Shown here: positions 9,465 through 19,514 of the stretch, in pieces
Numbering within the stretch: position 1 is the first letter of the stretch
Layout: each line of letters starts with the position of its first letter
Origin: Pseudomonas vancouverensis
Lineage (GTDB): Bacteria; Pseudomonadota; Gammaproteobacteria; Pseudomonadales; Pseudomonadaceae
DNA length: 64,000 nt
Assembly (NCBI RefSeq): GCF_004348895.1
Contig: NZ_RRZK01000002.1
Location: forward strand, 310,001-374,000
Direction of reading: 5' to 3'
The notes under the pieces: generated by a model
What the model saw: the letters and a program-made list of their open reading frames with translations, nothing else
Database searches by the model: none
What the model was told of the DNA's origin: nothing
Translations under genes and position numbers: made by a program

Positions 9465-9766
9465 TCACGGGCGTCAACTGAACGGGTGAAGCGTAATAAG
9501 CTTTGTGCGATTGCGCCAACCTACGGGGATCCGGGTCAGCGCGGCGAATGAGCTCTTTTGTGATCTAACGCAGGCAACCTGTGGATTCCCACGCCATACT
9601 GCAAGGGTCGTGGTGATAGGCGTGTCGAACATCCACGCCATCGCTCAGAGCAAGGCGGGTACAAGTTGCAGTACCGGCGTATCTGGCATCACCTATCCGC
9701 AGATGAAACTTCGGGGACAGGCGTAGCGTCTGCCCTGATTCAAGACCTTTTGAAGGAGAGTCGACA
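9465..9766. other. Intergenic region between divergent antiporter and DUF5064-like gene
   Basis: About 300 bp with no convincing gene on either strand. It should hold the promoters of both flanking genes. One sigma-22-like element (9706-9732) is listed separately; nothing else is recognised. Confidence 0.6.
9706..9732 (+). promoter_or_regulatory. Candidate AlgU (sigma-22/RpoE-type) promoter
   Basis: AAACTT (9706-9711), 17 bp, then TCTG (9729-9732). The AlgU consensus is GAACTT-N16/17-TCTG, so there is one mismatch in the -35. Transcription would start about 30 bp before the ATG at 9767. Candidate only. Confidence 0.4.
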
Positions 9767-10129
9767 ATGGCAATGTTCGAACCCGGCCACCTGCACCTCG
9801 AGCGACATGCGATCGGCAAGGACGATGTCAGCTACGACATCAGCATCGATTACGAAGTCAGCCAGGACCCCAAGGAAGGCAAGGGGATGCTGTTCAAGAT
9901 GCACGGCAGCATTCAGAACAAGGACATGAGCGAGTCGTTCTTCCTGCCCAAGGACATGGCCTGCAACTTCGCCAGCAATGTCACGCGCATTGCCGAGAAG
10001 CACGGGATTCCCAAGACCCACAGCAACATGGGCTCGGTCCACAAGCATTACGACCTGATGTTCGAGGATGTACGCGAACAGTTGGGCATGAAATCGGGAG
10101 ATCCGGTCAAACCCGAACACCTCGAGTAA
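9767..10129 (+). CDS. DUF5064-like Pseudomonas protein of unknown function
   Basis: 120 residues, soluble, with no signal peptide or membrane helix. A strong AAGGAG site lies 9 nt before the ATG. The start MAMFEPGHLHLERHAIG fits the small Pseudomonas DUF5064 family as I remember it. No catalytic motif is visible; the protein is rich in His, Lys and acidic residues and reads as alternating beta strands followed by a helix. A possible AlgU promoter upstream would tie it to envelope stress. Function unknown. Confidence 0.7.
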   Translation: MAMFEPGHLHLERHAIGKDDVSYDISIDYEVSQDPKEGKGMLFKMHGSIQNKDMSESFFLPKDMACNFASNVTRIAEKHGIPKTHSNMGSVHKHYDLMFEDVREQLGMKSGDPVKPEHLE

Positions 10130-10152
10130 CCCTTACTCCCGGTGAACGCTGT

Positions 10153-10259
10153 ACCTGTGGGAGCGAGCTTGCTCGCGATGGTCGCCAATGATGACGCGGG
10201 TTTGCAGATGCTCCGCGGCGCTTACGGGTTTATCGCGAGCAGGCTCGCTCCTACAGGTG
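10153..10259. repeat. REP pair
   Basis: Inverted copies GTGGGAGCGAGCTTGCTCGC and GCGAGCAGGCTCGCTCCTAC flank about 55 bp containing TCCGCGGCGC. It sits between the DUF5064-like gene and gcsR. Confidence 0.85.
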
Positions 10260-10339
10260 TTGCATCACGCTGATTTCACCTCGACCCCCGCCCCAAGGCA
10301 TACTTGCCACCCTCCGCCTCCAGAACCCAACACCGCCCC

Positions 10340-11848
10340 ATGCGTATCCACGTCAGCTTCATCGACCGCGTCGGCATCACCCAGGAAGTACTGGCCCTTC
10401 TCGGCGGCCGCAACCTCAACCTGGATGCGGTGGAAATGGTCCCGCCCAACGTCTACATCGACGCCCCGACCCTGAGCCCGCAAGTGCTCGAAGAGCTGCG
10501 CGATGCCCTGTTCAGTGTGCGCGGCGTGCAAGCGGTGACCGTGGTCGACATTCTGCCCGGCCAGCGCCGGCACTTGCAGCTCGACGCCTTGCTGGCGGCC
10601 ATGACCGACCCGGTGCTGGCCCTCGACAGCGATGGCAAGGTGCTGCTGGCCAACCCGGCGCTGATTGCGCTGTACGGCCGCGAGCCGGCGGGTGAAAGCG
10701 TCGCCGACCTGTTTGCCGACCCTGGGTTGCTCGACACGCTGCTTGAACACGGCTTTCGCCTGCCGCTGCGGGAAATCACCGTCAACGGCCAGACCTTGCT
10801 GCTGGATGCGACGCCTATCACCGATGCCGGTGCCCTGCTGACCCTGTATCAACCCAACCGGATCGGCGAACGACTCTCGGCATTGCACCACGATCACGCC
10901 GAAGGCTTCGATGCCCTGCTGGGCGACTCGCCGGTGATCCGCACCCTCAAGGCCCGCGCCCAGCGAGTGGCGGCCCTCGATGCGCCGCTGTTGATTCAGG
11001 GCGAAACCGGCACCGGCAAGGAGCTGGTGGCCCGTGCTTGCCATGCCATCAGCGCCCGCCACAGTGCGCCGTTTCTGGCGCTCAACTGCGCGGCCCTCCC
11101 GGAGAACCTCGCCGAAAGCGAACTGTTCGGCTACGCCCCCGGTGCCTTCACCGGCGCACAACGCGGCGGCAAGCCGGGGCTGATGGAGCTGGCGAACCAG
11201 GGCACGGTGTTTCTCGACGAGATCGGTGAGATGTCGCCGTACCTGCAGGCCAAGCTGCTGCGCTTCCTCAACGACGGCAGCTTCCGCCGCGTCGGCGGGG
11301 ATCGCGAGGTAAAGGTCAACGTTCGTATTCTCAGCGCGACCCACCGTGACCTGGAGAAAATGGTCAGCGAAGGTCTGTTCCGCGAAGATCTGTTCTATCG
11401 CCTCAACGTGCTCAATGTCGAAGTCCCGCCGCTGCGCGAGCGCGGCCAGGACATCCTGTTGCTGGCCCGCTATTTCATGCAGCAGGCCTGTGCGCAGATC
11501 CAGAGGCCGATCTGCCGGCTTGCGCCGGGCACCTATCCGGCGCTATTGGGCAACCGCTGGCCGGGCAACGTGCGCCAGTTGCAGAACGTGATCTTCCGCG
11601 CCGCCGCCATTTGCGAAAGCAGCCTGGTGGACATCGGCGACCTCGACATCGCCGGCACCTCGGTGGCGCGCCAGAGCGACCACGAAGTCGACAGCCTGGA
11701 ACAGGCCATGGACGAATTCGAGAAAACCTTGCTGGAAAAACTCTACGTCAGCTATCCCTCGACCCGGCAACTGGCCACCCGCCTGCAAACCTCCCATACG
11801 GCGATTGCCCATAGGTTGCGCAAGTACGGGATTCCCAACAAGCCCTGA
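10340..11848 (+). CDS. gcsR: TyrR-like sigma-54 enhancer-binding regulator of glycine cleavage (GcsR-like)
   Basis: 502 residues from ATG 10340. Domains in order: ACT (1-75, MRIHVSFIDRVGITQEV), PAS-like (about 80-190, LDALLAAMTDPVLALDSDG), AAA+ sigma-54 interaction domain (about 205-440) with Walker A GETGTGKE, and a TyrR-type helix-turn-helix at the end (TRQLATRLQTSHTAIAHRLR). The sigma-54 contact loop GAFTGA is intact at 268-273; E. coli TyrR lacks it, so this protein should activate sigma-54 RNA polymerase. P. aeruginosa GcsR, at the same place upstream of the gcvH2 operon, responds to glycine. Candidate binding sites and a -24/-12 promoter lie before the gcvH that follows. No strong ribosome site precedes the ATG. 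Confidence 0.9.
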   Translation: MRIHVSFIDRVGITQEVLALLGGRNLNLDAVEMVPPNVYIDAPTLSPQVLEELRDALFSVRGVQAVTVVDILPGQRRHLQLDALLAAMTDPVLALDSDGKVLLANPALIALYGREPAGESVADLFADPGLLDTLLEHGFRLPLREITVNGQTLLLDATPITDAGALLTLYQPNRIGERLSALHHDHAEGFDALLGDSPVIRTLKARAQRVAALDAPLLIQGETGTGKELVARACHAISARHSAPFLALNCAALPENLAESELFGYAPGAFTGAQRGGKPGLMELANQGTVFLDEIGEMSPYLQAKLLRFLNDGSFRRVGGDREVKVNVRILSATHRDLEKMVSEGLFREDLFYRLNVLNVEVPPLRERGQDILLLARYFMQQACAQIQRPICRLAPGTYPALLGNRWPGNVRQLQNVIFRAAAICESSLVDIGDLDIAGTSVARQSDHEVDSLEQAMDEFEKTLLEKLYVSYPSTRQLATRLQTSHTAIAHRLRKYGIPNKP

Positions 11849-11856
11849 AAGCATCT

Positions 11857-11949
11857 CATTCAATGCGGGCTTGCTCGCGATTGGGTTGTGCCAGTGACAT
11901 CAATGGTGCCTGACACTGCTCATTCACGAGCAAGCTCGCTCCCACAGGT
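11857..11949. repeat. Degenerate REP pair
   Basis: GCGGGCTTGCTCGCGATTGGG and an inverted GAGCAAGCTCGCTCCCAC, about 45 bp apart, just after the gcsR stop. Confidence 0.7.
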
Positions 11950-11980
11950 GCCTGACGACACGTCAAAAACGAACTCCACC

Positions 11981-12017
11981 TGTACTGAAAGCGCTACAGC
12001 GGAACGATATCGCTACA
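11981..12017 (+). promoter_or_regulatory. Two candidate GcsR-binding sites
   Basis: 11981-11998 reads TGTACTG-AAAG-CGCTACA and 12000-12017 reads CGGAACG-ATAT-CGCTACA. The second differs by one base from CGGAACG-N4-CGTTACA, the reverse complement of the P. aeruginosa GcsR consensus as I recall it. The first also has the TGTA-N10-TACA ends of a TyrR box. The sites are in phase, 19 bp apart. Confidence 0.6.
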
Positions 12018-12080
12018 CCCCTCTTTGATCACGGCTGTGCAAGGCTTTGATCCACCTCGGCTTTTATCCTAGACACACGC

Positions 12081-12098
12081 CGTATCGATTTCGCTACA
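12081..12098 (+). promoter_or_regulatory. Third candidate GcsR-binding site
   Basis: CGTATCG-ATTT-CGCTACA, the same orientation and CGCTACA half as the two upstream sites, and about 70 bp upstream of the predicted sigma-54 promoter. Confidence 0.55.
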
Positions 12099-12163
12099 GC
12101 GATTGAATTTCAGCGCATGTCAAAACCATCCAAGGCATTGATAAATAACAACAAAAGCAACGT

Positions 12164-12179
12164 TGGCCGTGTTCTTGCT
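12164..12179 (+). promoter_or_regulatory. Sigma-54 (-24/-12) promoter of the gcv operon
   Basis: TGGCCGTGTTCTTGCT matches TGGC-N7-TTGCT with exact GG-GC spacing. It lies 79 bp before the gcvH ATG and downstream of three GcsR-like sites, as expected for an enhancer-driven promoter. Confidence 0.75.
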
Positions 12180-12257
12180 ATGTACTCACGCATAACCAGG
12201 GCACCGCCCAAGTATCAATCGCGTCCACCAGACGAGTCTGGCCCCTTAGGAGTTTCC

Positions 12258-12641
12258 ATGAGCGAGTTGCGTTTTACTGAAGATCACGAATGGCTGCGCA
12301 CCGAAGCTGACGGTAGCGTCACCGTTGGCATCACCGCTTTCGCCCAGAACGCCTTGGGCGACGTGGTTTTCGTTCAACTGCCGGAGCTGCAGTCCTACGA
12401 AAAAGGCGCCGAAGCCGCCACTGTGGAATCGGTCAAGGCCGCCAGCGGCGTGTACATGCCGCTGGATGGCGAAGTGCTGGAAGTGAACCCGGCGCTGGAC
12501 GACAGCCCTGAACTGGTCAACGAAGATCCGCTGGGCGAAGGCTGGTTCTTCCGCTTCCAGCCAAGCGACGCCTCGGCGGTCGCCAAACTGCTCGACCAGG
12601 ACGCCTACGACCGCCTGATCAAAGCCCAAGCCGACGCCTGA
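12258..12641 (+). CDS. gcvH: Glycine cleavage system H protein (lipoyl carrier)
   Basis: 127 residues from ATG 12258, preceded by TTAGGAG. An open frame extends upstream to 12117 but would include the sigma-54 promoter, so the later start is right. The lipoyl domain is complete, with the lipoylated Lys at K60 in VESVKAAS. H protein carries the aminomethyl group from the P protein (gcvP, next) to the T protein (gcvT) and is then reoxidised by lipoamide dehydrogenase (L protein), which is not in this window. First gene of the operon; 11 bp separate it from gcvP. Confidence 0.96.
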   Translation: MSELRFTEDHEWLRTEADGSVTVGITAFAQNALGDVVFVQLPELQSYEKGAEAATVESVKAASGVYMPLDGEVLEVNPALDDSPELVNEDPLGEGWFFRFQPSDASAVAKLLDQDAYDRLIKAQADA

Positions 12642-12652
12642 GGAGCACCGAC

Positions 12653-15505
12653 ATGACTCAAGTACAACTGACCACCGCCAACGAATTCATCGCCCGTCAC
12701 ATCGGCCCGCGCGCCGGTGACGAGCAGGCCATGCTCAACAGCCTCGGCTTCGACTCCCTGGAAGCCCTGAGCGCCAGCGTGATCCCCGACAGCATCAAGG
12801 GCACCAGCGTGCTCGGCCTGGAAGACGGTCTGAGCGAAGCCGATGCCCTGGCCCTGATCAAGTCCATCGCCGCTAAAAACCAGCTGTTCAAGACCTTCAT
12901 CGGCCAGGGTTACTACGGCACCCACACGCCGTCGCCGATCCTGCGCAACCTCCTGGAAAACCCGGCCTGGTACACCGCCTACACGCCGTACCAGCCGGAA
13001 ATTTCTCAAGGTCGTCTTGAGGCACTGCTGAACTTCCAGACGATGATCAGCGACCTGACCGGCTTGCCGATCGCCAACGCTTCCCTGCTCGACGAAGCCA
13101 CCGCCGCTGCCGAAGCCATGACTTTCTGCAAGCGCCTGAGCAAGAACAAGGGCAGCCACCAGTTCTTCGCCTCCGTGCATTGCCACCCGCAAACCCTCGA
13201 CGTACTGCGTACCCGCGCCGAACCGCTGGGCATTGAGGTGGTTGTCGGCGACGAGCGCGAACTGAGCGACGTAACGCCATTCTTCGGCGCCCTGCTGCAA
13301 TACCCGGCCAGCAACGGCGATGTATTCGACTATCGCGCACTGACCGAACGTTTCCACGCTGCCAACGCACTGGTAGCGGTCGCCGCTGACCTGCTGGCCC
13401 TGACCCTGCTGACCCCGCCGGGCGAATTCGGCGCCGACGTGGCCATCGGCAGCGCACAACGCTTCGGCGTGCCGCTGGGCTTCGGTGGCCCGCACGCGGC
13501 GTACTTCTCCACCAAGGACGCATTCAAGCGTGACATGCCGGGCCGCCTGGTCGGTGTCTCGGTCGACCGCTTCGGCAAGCCGGCCCTGCGCCTGGCAATG
13601 CAGACTCGCGAGCAACATATCCGTCGCGAGAAGGCCACCTCGAACATCTGTACCGCACAGGTTCTGCTGGCCAACATCGCCAGCATGTACGCCGTGTACC
13701 ACGGTCCGAAAGGCCTGACCCAGATTGCCAAGCGCGTGCATCACCTGACCGCGATCCTCGCCAAAGGCCTGAACGCGCTGGGCCTGACCGTCGAGCAGGA
13801 AACCTTCTTCGACACCCTGACCCTCAAGACTGGCGCGCAGACCGCAGCCCTGCACGACAAGGCTCGCGCCCGGCAGATCAACCTGCGCGTGGTCGACGGC
13901 GAACGCCTCGGTCTGTCCCTCGACGAAACCACTACCCAGGCCGACGTCGAAACCCTGTGGGCTCTGCTGTCCGAAGGCAAAGCCCTGCCGGACTTCGCCG
14001 CCCTCGCCGCGTCGGTTAACAGCACCCTGCCGGCCGCCCTGGCCCGTCAGACGCCAGCTCTCAGTCACCCGGTGTTCAACCGCTACCACTCGGAAACCGA
14101 GCTGATGCGCTACCTGCGCAAACTGGCGGACAAGGACCTGGCGCTGGACCGCACCATGATCCCGTTGGGTTCGTGCACCATGAAACTCAACGCTGCCAGT
14201 GAAATGATCCCGGTGACCTGGGCCGAGTTCGGCGCCCTGCACCCGTTCGCCCCGGCCGAGCAAAGCGCCGGCTATCAGCAACTGACCGATGAACTGGAAG
14301 CGATGCTCTGCGCCGCTACCGGTTACGACGCGATCTCCCTGCAACCGAACGCCGGTTCCCAGGGTGAATACGCCGGCCTGCTGGCCATTCGCGCCTACCA
14401 CCAGAGCCGTGGCGAAGACCGTCGCGACATCTGCCTGATCCCGTCCTCGGCCCACGGCACCAACCCGGCCACCGCCCAGATGGCCGGCATGCGGGTCGTC
14501 GTCACCGCCTGCGACGCCCGTGGCAACGTCGACATCGAAGACCTGCGCGCCAAGGCCATCGAGCACCGCGAACACCTCGCCGCGCTGATGATCACCTACC
14601 CGTCGACCCACGGCGTGTTCGAAGAAGGCATCCGCGAAATCTGCGGGATCATTCATGACAACGGCGGCCAGGTGTACATCGACGGCGCCAACATGAACGC
14701 CATGGTCGGCCTCTGCGCGCCAGGCAAGTTCGGCGGCGACGTCTCGCACCTGAACCTGCACAAGACCTTCTGCATCCCCCACGGCGGTGGCGGCCCGGGC
14801 GTCGGCCCGATTGGCGTGAAATCGCACCTGACCCCGTTCCTGCCGGGCCACGCCCAGATGGAGCGCAAGGAAGGCGCGGTCTGCGCGGCACCGTTCGGCA
14901 GCGCGAGCATTCTGCCGATCACCTGGATGTACATTCGCATGATGGGTGGCGCCGGTCTCAAGCGCGCCTCGCAGCTGGCGATCCTCAACGCCAACTACAT
15001 TTCCCGTCGCCTCGAAGAGCACTACCCAGTGCTCTACACTGGCGGCAACGGCCTGGTGGCGCACGAGTGCATCCTCGACCTGCGTCCGCTGAAGGACAGC
15101 AGCGGCATCAGCGTCGATGACGTTGCCAAGCGTCTGATCGACTTCGGCTTCCATGCCCCGACCATGTCGTTCCCGGTGGCCGGCACCTTGATGATCGAGC
15201 CGACCGAAAGTGAATCCAAAGAAGAACTGGACCGCTTCTGCGACGCCATGATCCGCATCCGCGAAGAAATCCGCGCGGTGGAAAACGGCACCCTGGACAA
15301 GGACGACAACCCGCTGAAAAACGCTCCGCACACTGCGGCTGAGCTGGTCGGCGAGTGGTCGCACCCGTACAGCCGCGAACAGGCGGTCTACCCGGTTGCC
15401 ACGCTGATCGAAGGCAAGTACTGGCCACCGGTCGGTCGCGTCGACAACGTGTTCGGCGACCGCAACCTGGTCTGCGCCTGCCCGTCGATCGAAAGCTACG
15501 CTTAA
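12653..15505 (+). CDS. gcvP: Glycine dehydrogenase (decarboxylating), P protein
   Basis: 950 residues, full length for the single-chain P protein with two fused PLP-fold halves. The start [20 protein letters not shown] is typical. The PLP-binding lysine is K704 in [17 protein letters not shown]. It decarboxylates glycine and passes the aminomethyl group to lipoyl-GcvH. The second gene in the GcsR-controlled unit; its stop is followed by a terminator-like hairpin before sdaA. Confidence 0.97.
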   Translation: MTQVQLTTANEFIARHIGPRAGDEQAMLNSLGFDSLEALSASVIPDSIKGTSVLGLEDGLSEADALALIKSIAAKNQLFKTFIGQGYYGTHTPSPILRNLLENPAWYTAYTPYQPEISQGRLEALLNFQTMISDLTGLPIANASLLDEATAAAEAMTFCKRLSKNKGSHQFFASVHCHPQTLDVLRTRAEPLGIEVVVGDERELSDVTPFFGALLQYPASNGDVFDYRALTERFHAANALVAVAADLLALTLLTPPGEFGADVAIGSAQRFGVPLGFGGPHAAYFSTKDAFKRDMPGRLVGVSVDRFGKPALRLAMQTREQHIRREKATSNICTAQVLLANIASMYAVYHGPKGLTQIAKRVHHLTAILAKGLNALGLTVEQETFFDTLTLKTGAQTAALHDKARARQINLRVVDGERLGLSLDETTTQADVETLWALLSEGKALPDFAALAASVNSTLPAALARQTPALSHPVFNRYHSETELMRYLRKLADKDLALDRTMIPLGSCTMKLNAASEMIPVTWAEFGALHPFAPAEQSAGYQQLTDELEAMLCAATGYDAISLQPNAGSQGEYAGLLAIRAYHQSRGEDRRDICLIPSSAHGTNPATAQMAGMRVVVTACDARGNVDIEDLRAKAIEHREHLAALMITYPSTHGVFEEGIREICGIIHDNGGQVYIDGANMNAMVGLCAPGKFGGDVSHLNLHKTFCIPHGGGGPGVGPIGVKSHLTPFLPGHAQMERKEGAVCAAPFGSASILPITWMYIRMMGGAGLKRASQLAILNANYISRRLEEHYPVLYTGGNGLVAHECILDLRPLKDSSGISVDDVAKRLIDFGFHAPTMSFPVAGTLMIEPTESESKEELDRFCDAMIRIREEIRAVENGTLDKDDNPLKNAPHTAAELVGEWSHPYSREQAVYPVATLIEGKYWPPVGRVDNVFGDRNLVCACPSIESYA

Positions 15506-15513
15506 ACGGATGT

Positions 15514-15538
15514 GGGGCAGGTAAACCTGCCCCTTTTT
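15514..15538 (+). terminator. Intrinsic terminator between gcvP and sdaA
   Basis: GGGGCAGG-TAAA-CCTGCCCC followed by TTTTT. It lies inside what would be a single gcv operon and may reduce read-through into sdaA and gcvT. Confidence 0.8.
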
Positions 15539-15620
15539 CCAGAACACCACAAAACCCTGTGGGAAATGCATTAAGCCTGACATTCCGCCAATTCCTATAA
15601 CAAGAAACCGGAGAACAACC

Positions 15621-16997
<1,377 letters not shown>

Positions 16998-17010
16998 TCT
17001 TCACATCAAT

Positions 17011-17083
17011 GCCCTCTCCCATGGGAGGAGAACCGTATCCGGCCCCCTCTCCCTCCGGGAGAGGGCTGGGGTGAGGGGCTTTT
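17011..17083. repeat. Palindromic repeat CCCTCTCCC / GGGAGAGGG
   Basis: CCCTCTCCCTCCGGGAGAGGG with flanking GGCTGGGGTGAGGGG and a degenerate upstream copy. This type of intergenic palindrome recurs in Pseudomonas and other genomes, as far as I remember. It lies between sdaA and gcvT and could form a hairpin in the operon mRNA. Confidence 0.6.
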
Positions 17084-17121
17084 GATCTTTCACCCTCTAA
17101 GCACTAATCAAGGAGTCCCGC

Positions 17122-18246
17122 ATGTCCACCGAACAACTGTTGAAAACCCCGTTGCACGCACTGCACATCGAACTCGGCGCCCGCATGGTGCCGTTCGCCG
17201 GCTACGACATGCCGGTGCAATACCCCTTGGGCGTGATGAAGGAGCACCAGCACACCCGTGAACAGGCCGGGCTGTTCGATGTCTCGCACATGGGCCAGAT
17301 CCGCCTGACCGGCGCCAACGCCGCCCAGGCCCTGGAAACCCTGGTCCCGGTAGACATCATTGACCTGCCAGTGGGCATGCAGCGCTATGCCATGTTCACC
17401 AACGAAACCGCTGGCATCCTCGACGACCTGATGGTCGCCAACCTGGGTAACGACGAACTGTTCCTGGTGGTCAATGCCGCCTGCAAGGATCAGGACCTGG
17501 CGCACCTGCGCAAGCACATCGGCGCACAGTGCACGATCGAGCCGCTGTTCGAGGAGCGCGCCCTGCTCGCCCTGCAAGGCCCGCAAGCCGTGACGGTACT
17601 GGCGCGCCTGGCACCGGAAGTGGTCGGGATGACCTTCATGCAGTTCGCCCGTGTGAAACTTCTGGGTGTGGATTGTTTTGTCAGCCGCTCGGGTTACACC
17701 GGCGAAGACGGTTTCGAGATTTCCGTCCCGGCCGCCAATGCCGAAGCCCTGGCACGCGCGCTGCTGGCCGAGCCGGAAGTGGCCGCCATCGGCCTCGGTG
17801 CACGTGACTCCCTGCGCCTGGAAGCCGGTCTGTGCCTGTACGGCCACGACATGAACACCGAGACCTCGCCCATCGAAGCCAGCCTGCTCTGGGCGATCTC
17901 CAAGCCGCGCCGTGCCGACGGTGCACGGGCCGGTGGCTTCCCGGGCGCAGAAACAGTATTCGCACAACAACAGGCCGGGGTCAGCCGCAAACGCGTCGGC
18001 CTGCTGCCCCAGGAGCGCACGCCCGTGCGTGAAGGTGCAGAAATCGTCAACGAGGCCGGCGAGATCATTGGCAGCGTCTGCAGCGGTGGTTTCGGTCCGA
18101 CTCTGGGAGGCCCGTTGGCCATGGGTTATCTCGACAGTGCCTACATCGCACTGGATACCCCTGTCTGGGCAATCGTACGTGGGAAAAAGGTGCCTTTGCT
18201 TGTAAGCAAAATGCCATTTGTTCCACAACGCTACTACCGTGGCTGA
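17122..18246 (+). CDS. gcvT: Glycine cleavage system T protein (aminomethyltransferase)
   Basis: 374 residues, standard length. The GcvT fold is clear from MVPFAGYDMPVQYPLG and LFDVSHMGQIRLTG at the N-terminus to RRADGARAGGFPGAE and the barrel-like C-terminal domain (RKRVGLLPQERTPVREG). It moves the methylene group from aminomethyl-lipoyl GcvH to tetrahydrofolate, giving 5,10-methylene-THF and ammonia. The AAGGAG site fits the ATG. Last gene of the gcv cluster; the gap from sdaA (124 bp) holds a palindromic repeat. Confidence 0.95.
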   Translation: MSTEQLLKTPLHALHIELGARMVPFAGYDMPVQYPLGVMKEHQHTREQAGLFDVSHMGQIRLTGANAAQALETLVPVDIIDLPVGMQRYAMFTNETAGILDDLMVANLGNDELFLVVNAACKDQDLAHLRKHIGAQCTIEPLFEERALLALQGPQAVTVLARLAPEVVGMTFMQFARVKLLGVDCFVSRSGYTGEDGFEISVPAANAEALARALLAEPEVAAIGLGARDSLRLEAGLCLYGHDMNTETSPIEASLLWAISKPRRADGARAGGFPGAETVFAQQQAGVSRKRVGLLPQERTPVREGAEIVNEAGEIIGSVCSGGFGPTLGGPLAMGYLDSAYIALDTPVWAIVRGKKVPLLVSKMPFVPQRYYRG

Positions 18247-18263
18247 TTAACTGTTCCTATAAG

Positions 18264-18307
18264 TAACGCAGTTGCGTTAACACTGCACTAATGTGTAACG
18301 CAACTGC
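18264..18307. repeat. Inverted repeats of TAACGCA
   Basis: TAACGCA-GT-TGCGTTA (18264-18279), then a second TAACGCA at 18296-18302. GCAGTTGCGTTAACAC (18268-18283) pairs with GTGTAACGCAACTGC (18293-18307) over about 15 bp with one bulged A and a 9-nt loop. No T run follows, so it is not a standard terminator; a regulator site or an RNA hairpin is possible. Confidence 0.6.
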
Positions 18308-18440
18308 CATAAAATAGTGCATTGTTTTAGCTTTAAGCTTCGATTATGAACTTTGCTTATAACGATCGAAAACAATTGAACAAAGGAAACGTATAAGGCT
18401 GCACTAGTGGACTGACTAAGTGCCATCAACCTGAGCAAAT

Positions 18441-18467
18441 ACGGGCCCTCGCGGGGGCTTGTTTTTC
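18441..18467 (+). terminator. Probable intrinsic terminator
   Basis: GGGCCCTCGCGGGGGCTTG followed by TTTTT. The stem is short and GC-rich (GCCC/GGGC). It may end the gcvT transcript or act in the csp leader. Confidence 0.45.
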
Positions 18468-18651
18468 CTCCCGTAGTTGGCGTAGAGTTTGTTCACTGTG
18501 TTTGCATGGGTCGCTTGGAATCGTGACCTGGGCAGTAGCCTACAAGTTAGCTACATCCCGTTCGACGTCTTCTTACTCTCCTGCAACCAGCCCCAGTACT
18601 CTTTCATGAGAAAGAGACTGTCATTAATTTTTGCGTCAAAGGAAATAAGAA

Positions 18652-18864
18652 ATGTCCCAACGTCAGAGCGGTACCGTCAAGTGGTTTAACGACGAGAAAG
18701 GTTTTGGTTTTATCACTCCTGAAAGCGGTCCGGATCTGTTCGTACATTTCCGTGCCATCCAGGGCAACGGCTTCAAGAGCCTGAAAGAAGGCCAGAAAGT
18801 GACTTTCATCGCCGTGCAGGGCCAGAAAGGCATGCAGGCTGACGAAGTACAAGCAGAAGCCTAA
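18652..18864 (+). CDS. Cold-shock protein (CspA family)
   Basis: 70 residues, one cold-shock domain. The RNA-binding motifs are RNP1 KGFGFI and RNP2 DLFVHF. It binds single-stranded RNA/DNA and acts as an RNA chaperone in the cytoplasm. It resembles Pseudomonas CspA/CapB. AAGGAAAT precedes the ATG. The roughly 180-nt non-coding stretch after the hairpin at 18441 fits the long structured leaders of cold-induced csp genes, but cold induction is inferred. A strong terminator follows directly. Confidence 0.93.
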
Positions 18865-18876
18865 TCTTCTGTAACG

Positions 18877-18911
18877 AAAAAGCCCCTGATGCTGACATCA
18901 GGGGCTTTTTT
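18877..18911 (+). terminator. Intrinsic terminator of the cold-shock gene
   Basis: AAAAAGCCCCTGATG-CTGA-CATCAGGGGCTTTTTT: a 15-bp stem with a 4-nt loop and a T run. Confidence 0.93.
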
Positions 18912-18958
18912 GTGCGCGCAAATCCGTAAAATGGCTTCTTTTTCCCCGAGAGCCTGCC

Positions 18959-19447
18959 ATGTCGAAACACCTGCTTACTCCCCAGGGCGATTTTCCTGCC
19001 GCTGGCCTGGGTCGTCGCCTGGCAGCCATGTTCTACGACTTCCTGCTGTGCACCGCCCTGCTGATCGTCACCAGCGGCGTCTACAAGATGATCCAGATGG
19101 CGATCATCGGCGAAGAAAAGATGCGCACCCTGACTGAAGCCGGCGCACTGGACGGCGATCCGCTGCTGTCGACAGTCCTGCTATTCGTGCTGTTTGGTTT
19201 CTTCGCCAAGTTCTGGACCTGGTCAGGTCAGACCCTGGGCATGCAGGTCTGGTGCATCCGCGTGCAGAACGCCGATGGCTCGTCCATCAGCCTGTGGCAG
19301 GCGCTGTTGCGCTTTGTGGTGTCGATCGCTTCGTGGCTGTGTGTCGGCCTGGGGTTCATCTGGCCGCTGTTCGACAAGCAGAAGCGAAGCTGGCACGACA
19401 TGTACTCCAGCACGCAGTTGGTGCAGATTCCGAAGAAGACAAAGTAA
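18959..19447 (+). CDS. RDD-family inner-membrane protein
   Basis: 162 residues. The RDD signature is present as LGRRLAAMFYDFLLC (Arg-Asp variant in helix 1), and hydrophobic helices lie at about 22-42, 65-82 and 115-138. TWSGQTLGMQVWCIRVQNADG is the typical inter-helix loop. Cellular role unknown; some RDD proteins are linked to ion exchange. It lies between csp and nadA and is followed by a REP-like hairpin that may terminate it. Confidence 0.88.
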   Translation: MSKHLLTPQGDFPAAGLGRRLAAMFYDFLLCTALLIVTSGVYKMIQMAIIGEEKMRTLTEAGALDGDPLLSTVLLFVLFGFFAKFWTWSGQTLGMQVWCIRVQNADGSSISLWQALLRFVVSIASWLCVGLGFIWPLFDKQKRSWHDMYSSTQLVQIPKKTK

Positions 19448-19466
19448 CTGAACTGATTAAAAACAC

Positions 19467-19495
19467 TGTGGGAGCAAGCTCGCTCCCACATTTTT
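19467..19495. terminator. Single REP palindrome acting as a terminator
   Basis: TGTGGGAGC-AAGCTC-GCTCCCACA followed by TTTTT, between the convergent RDD and nadA genes. Confidence 0.7.
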
Positions 19496-19514
19496 ACAGC
19501 GTAACTGACAAACC

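Larger units (their letters stand above)
18247..18651. other. Non-coding region: gcvT trailer and long cold-shock leader
   Basis: 405 bp with no convincing gene. It contains a TAACGCA inverted-repeat cluster (18264-18307), a terminator-like hairpin (about 18441-18467) and then AT-rich sequence up to the csp start, as expected for the long untranslated leader of cold-shock genes. Confidence 0.65.

Noticed and set aside
12117..12257. Upstream extension of gcvH
   Set aside because: It would contain the sigma-54 promoter; the ATG at 12258 has a strong ribosome site and matches GcvH N-termini.
18296..18302. TGTAACG as another GcsR half-site
   Set aside because: The partner half CGTTCCG with N4 spacing is missing, and the sequence is better explained by the TAACGCA inverted repeat.
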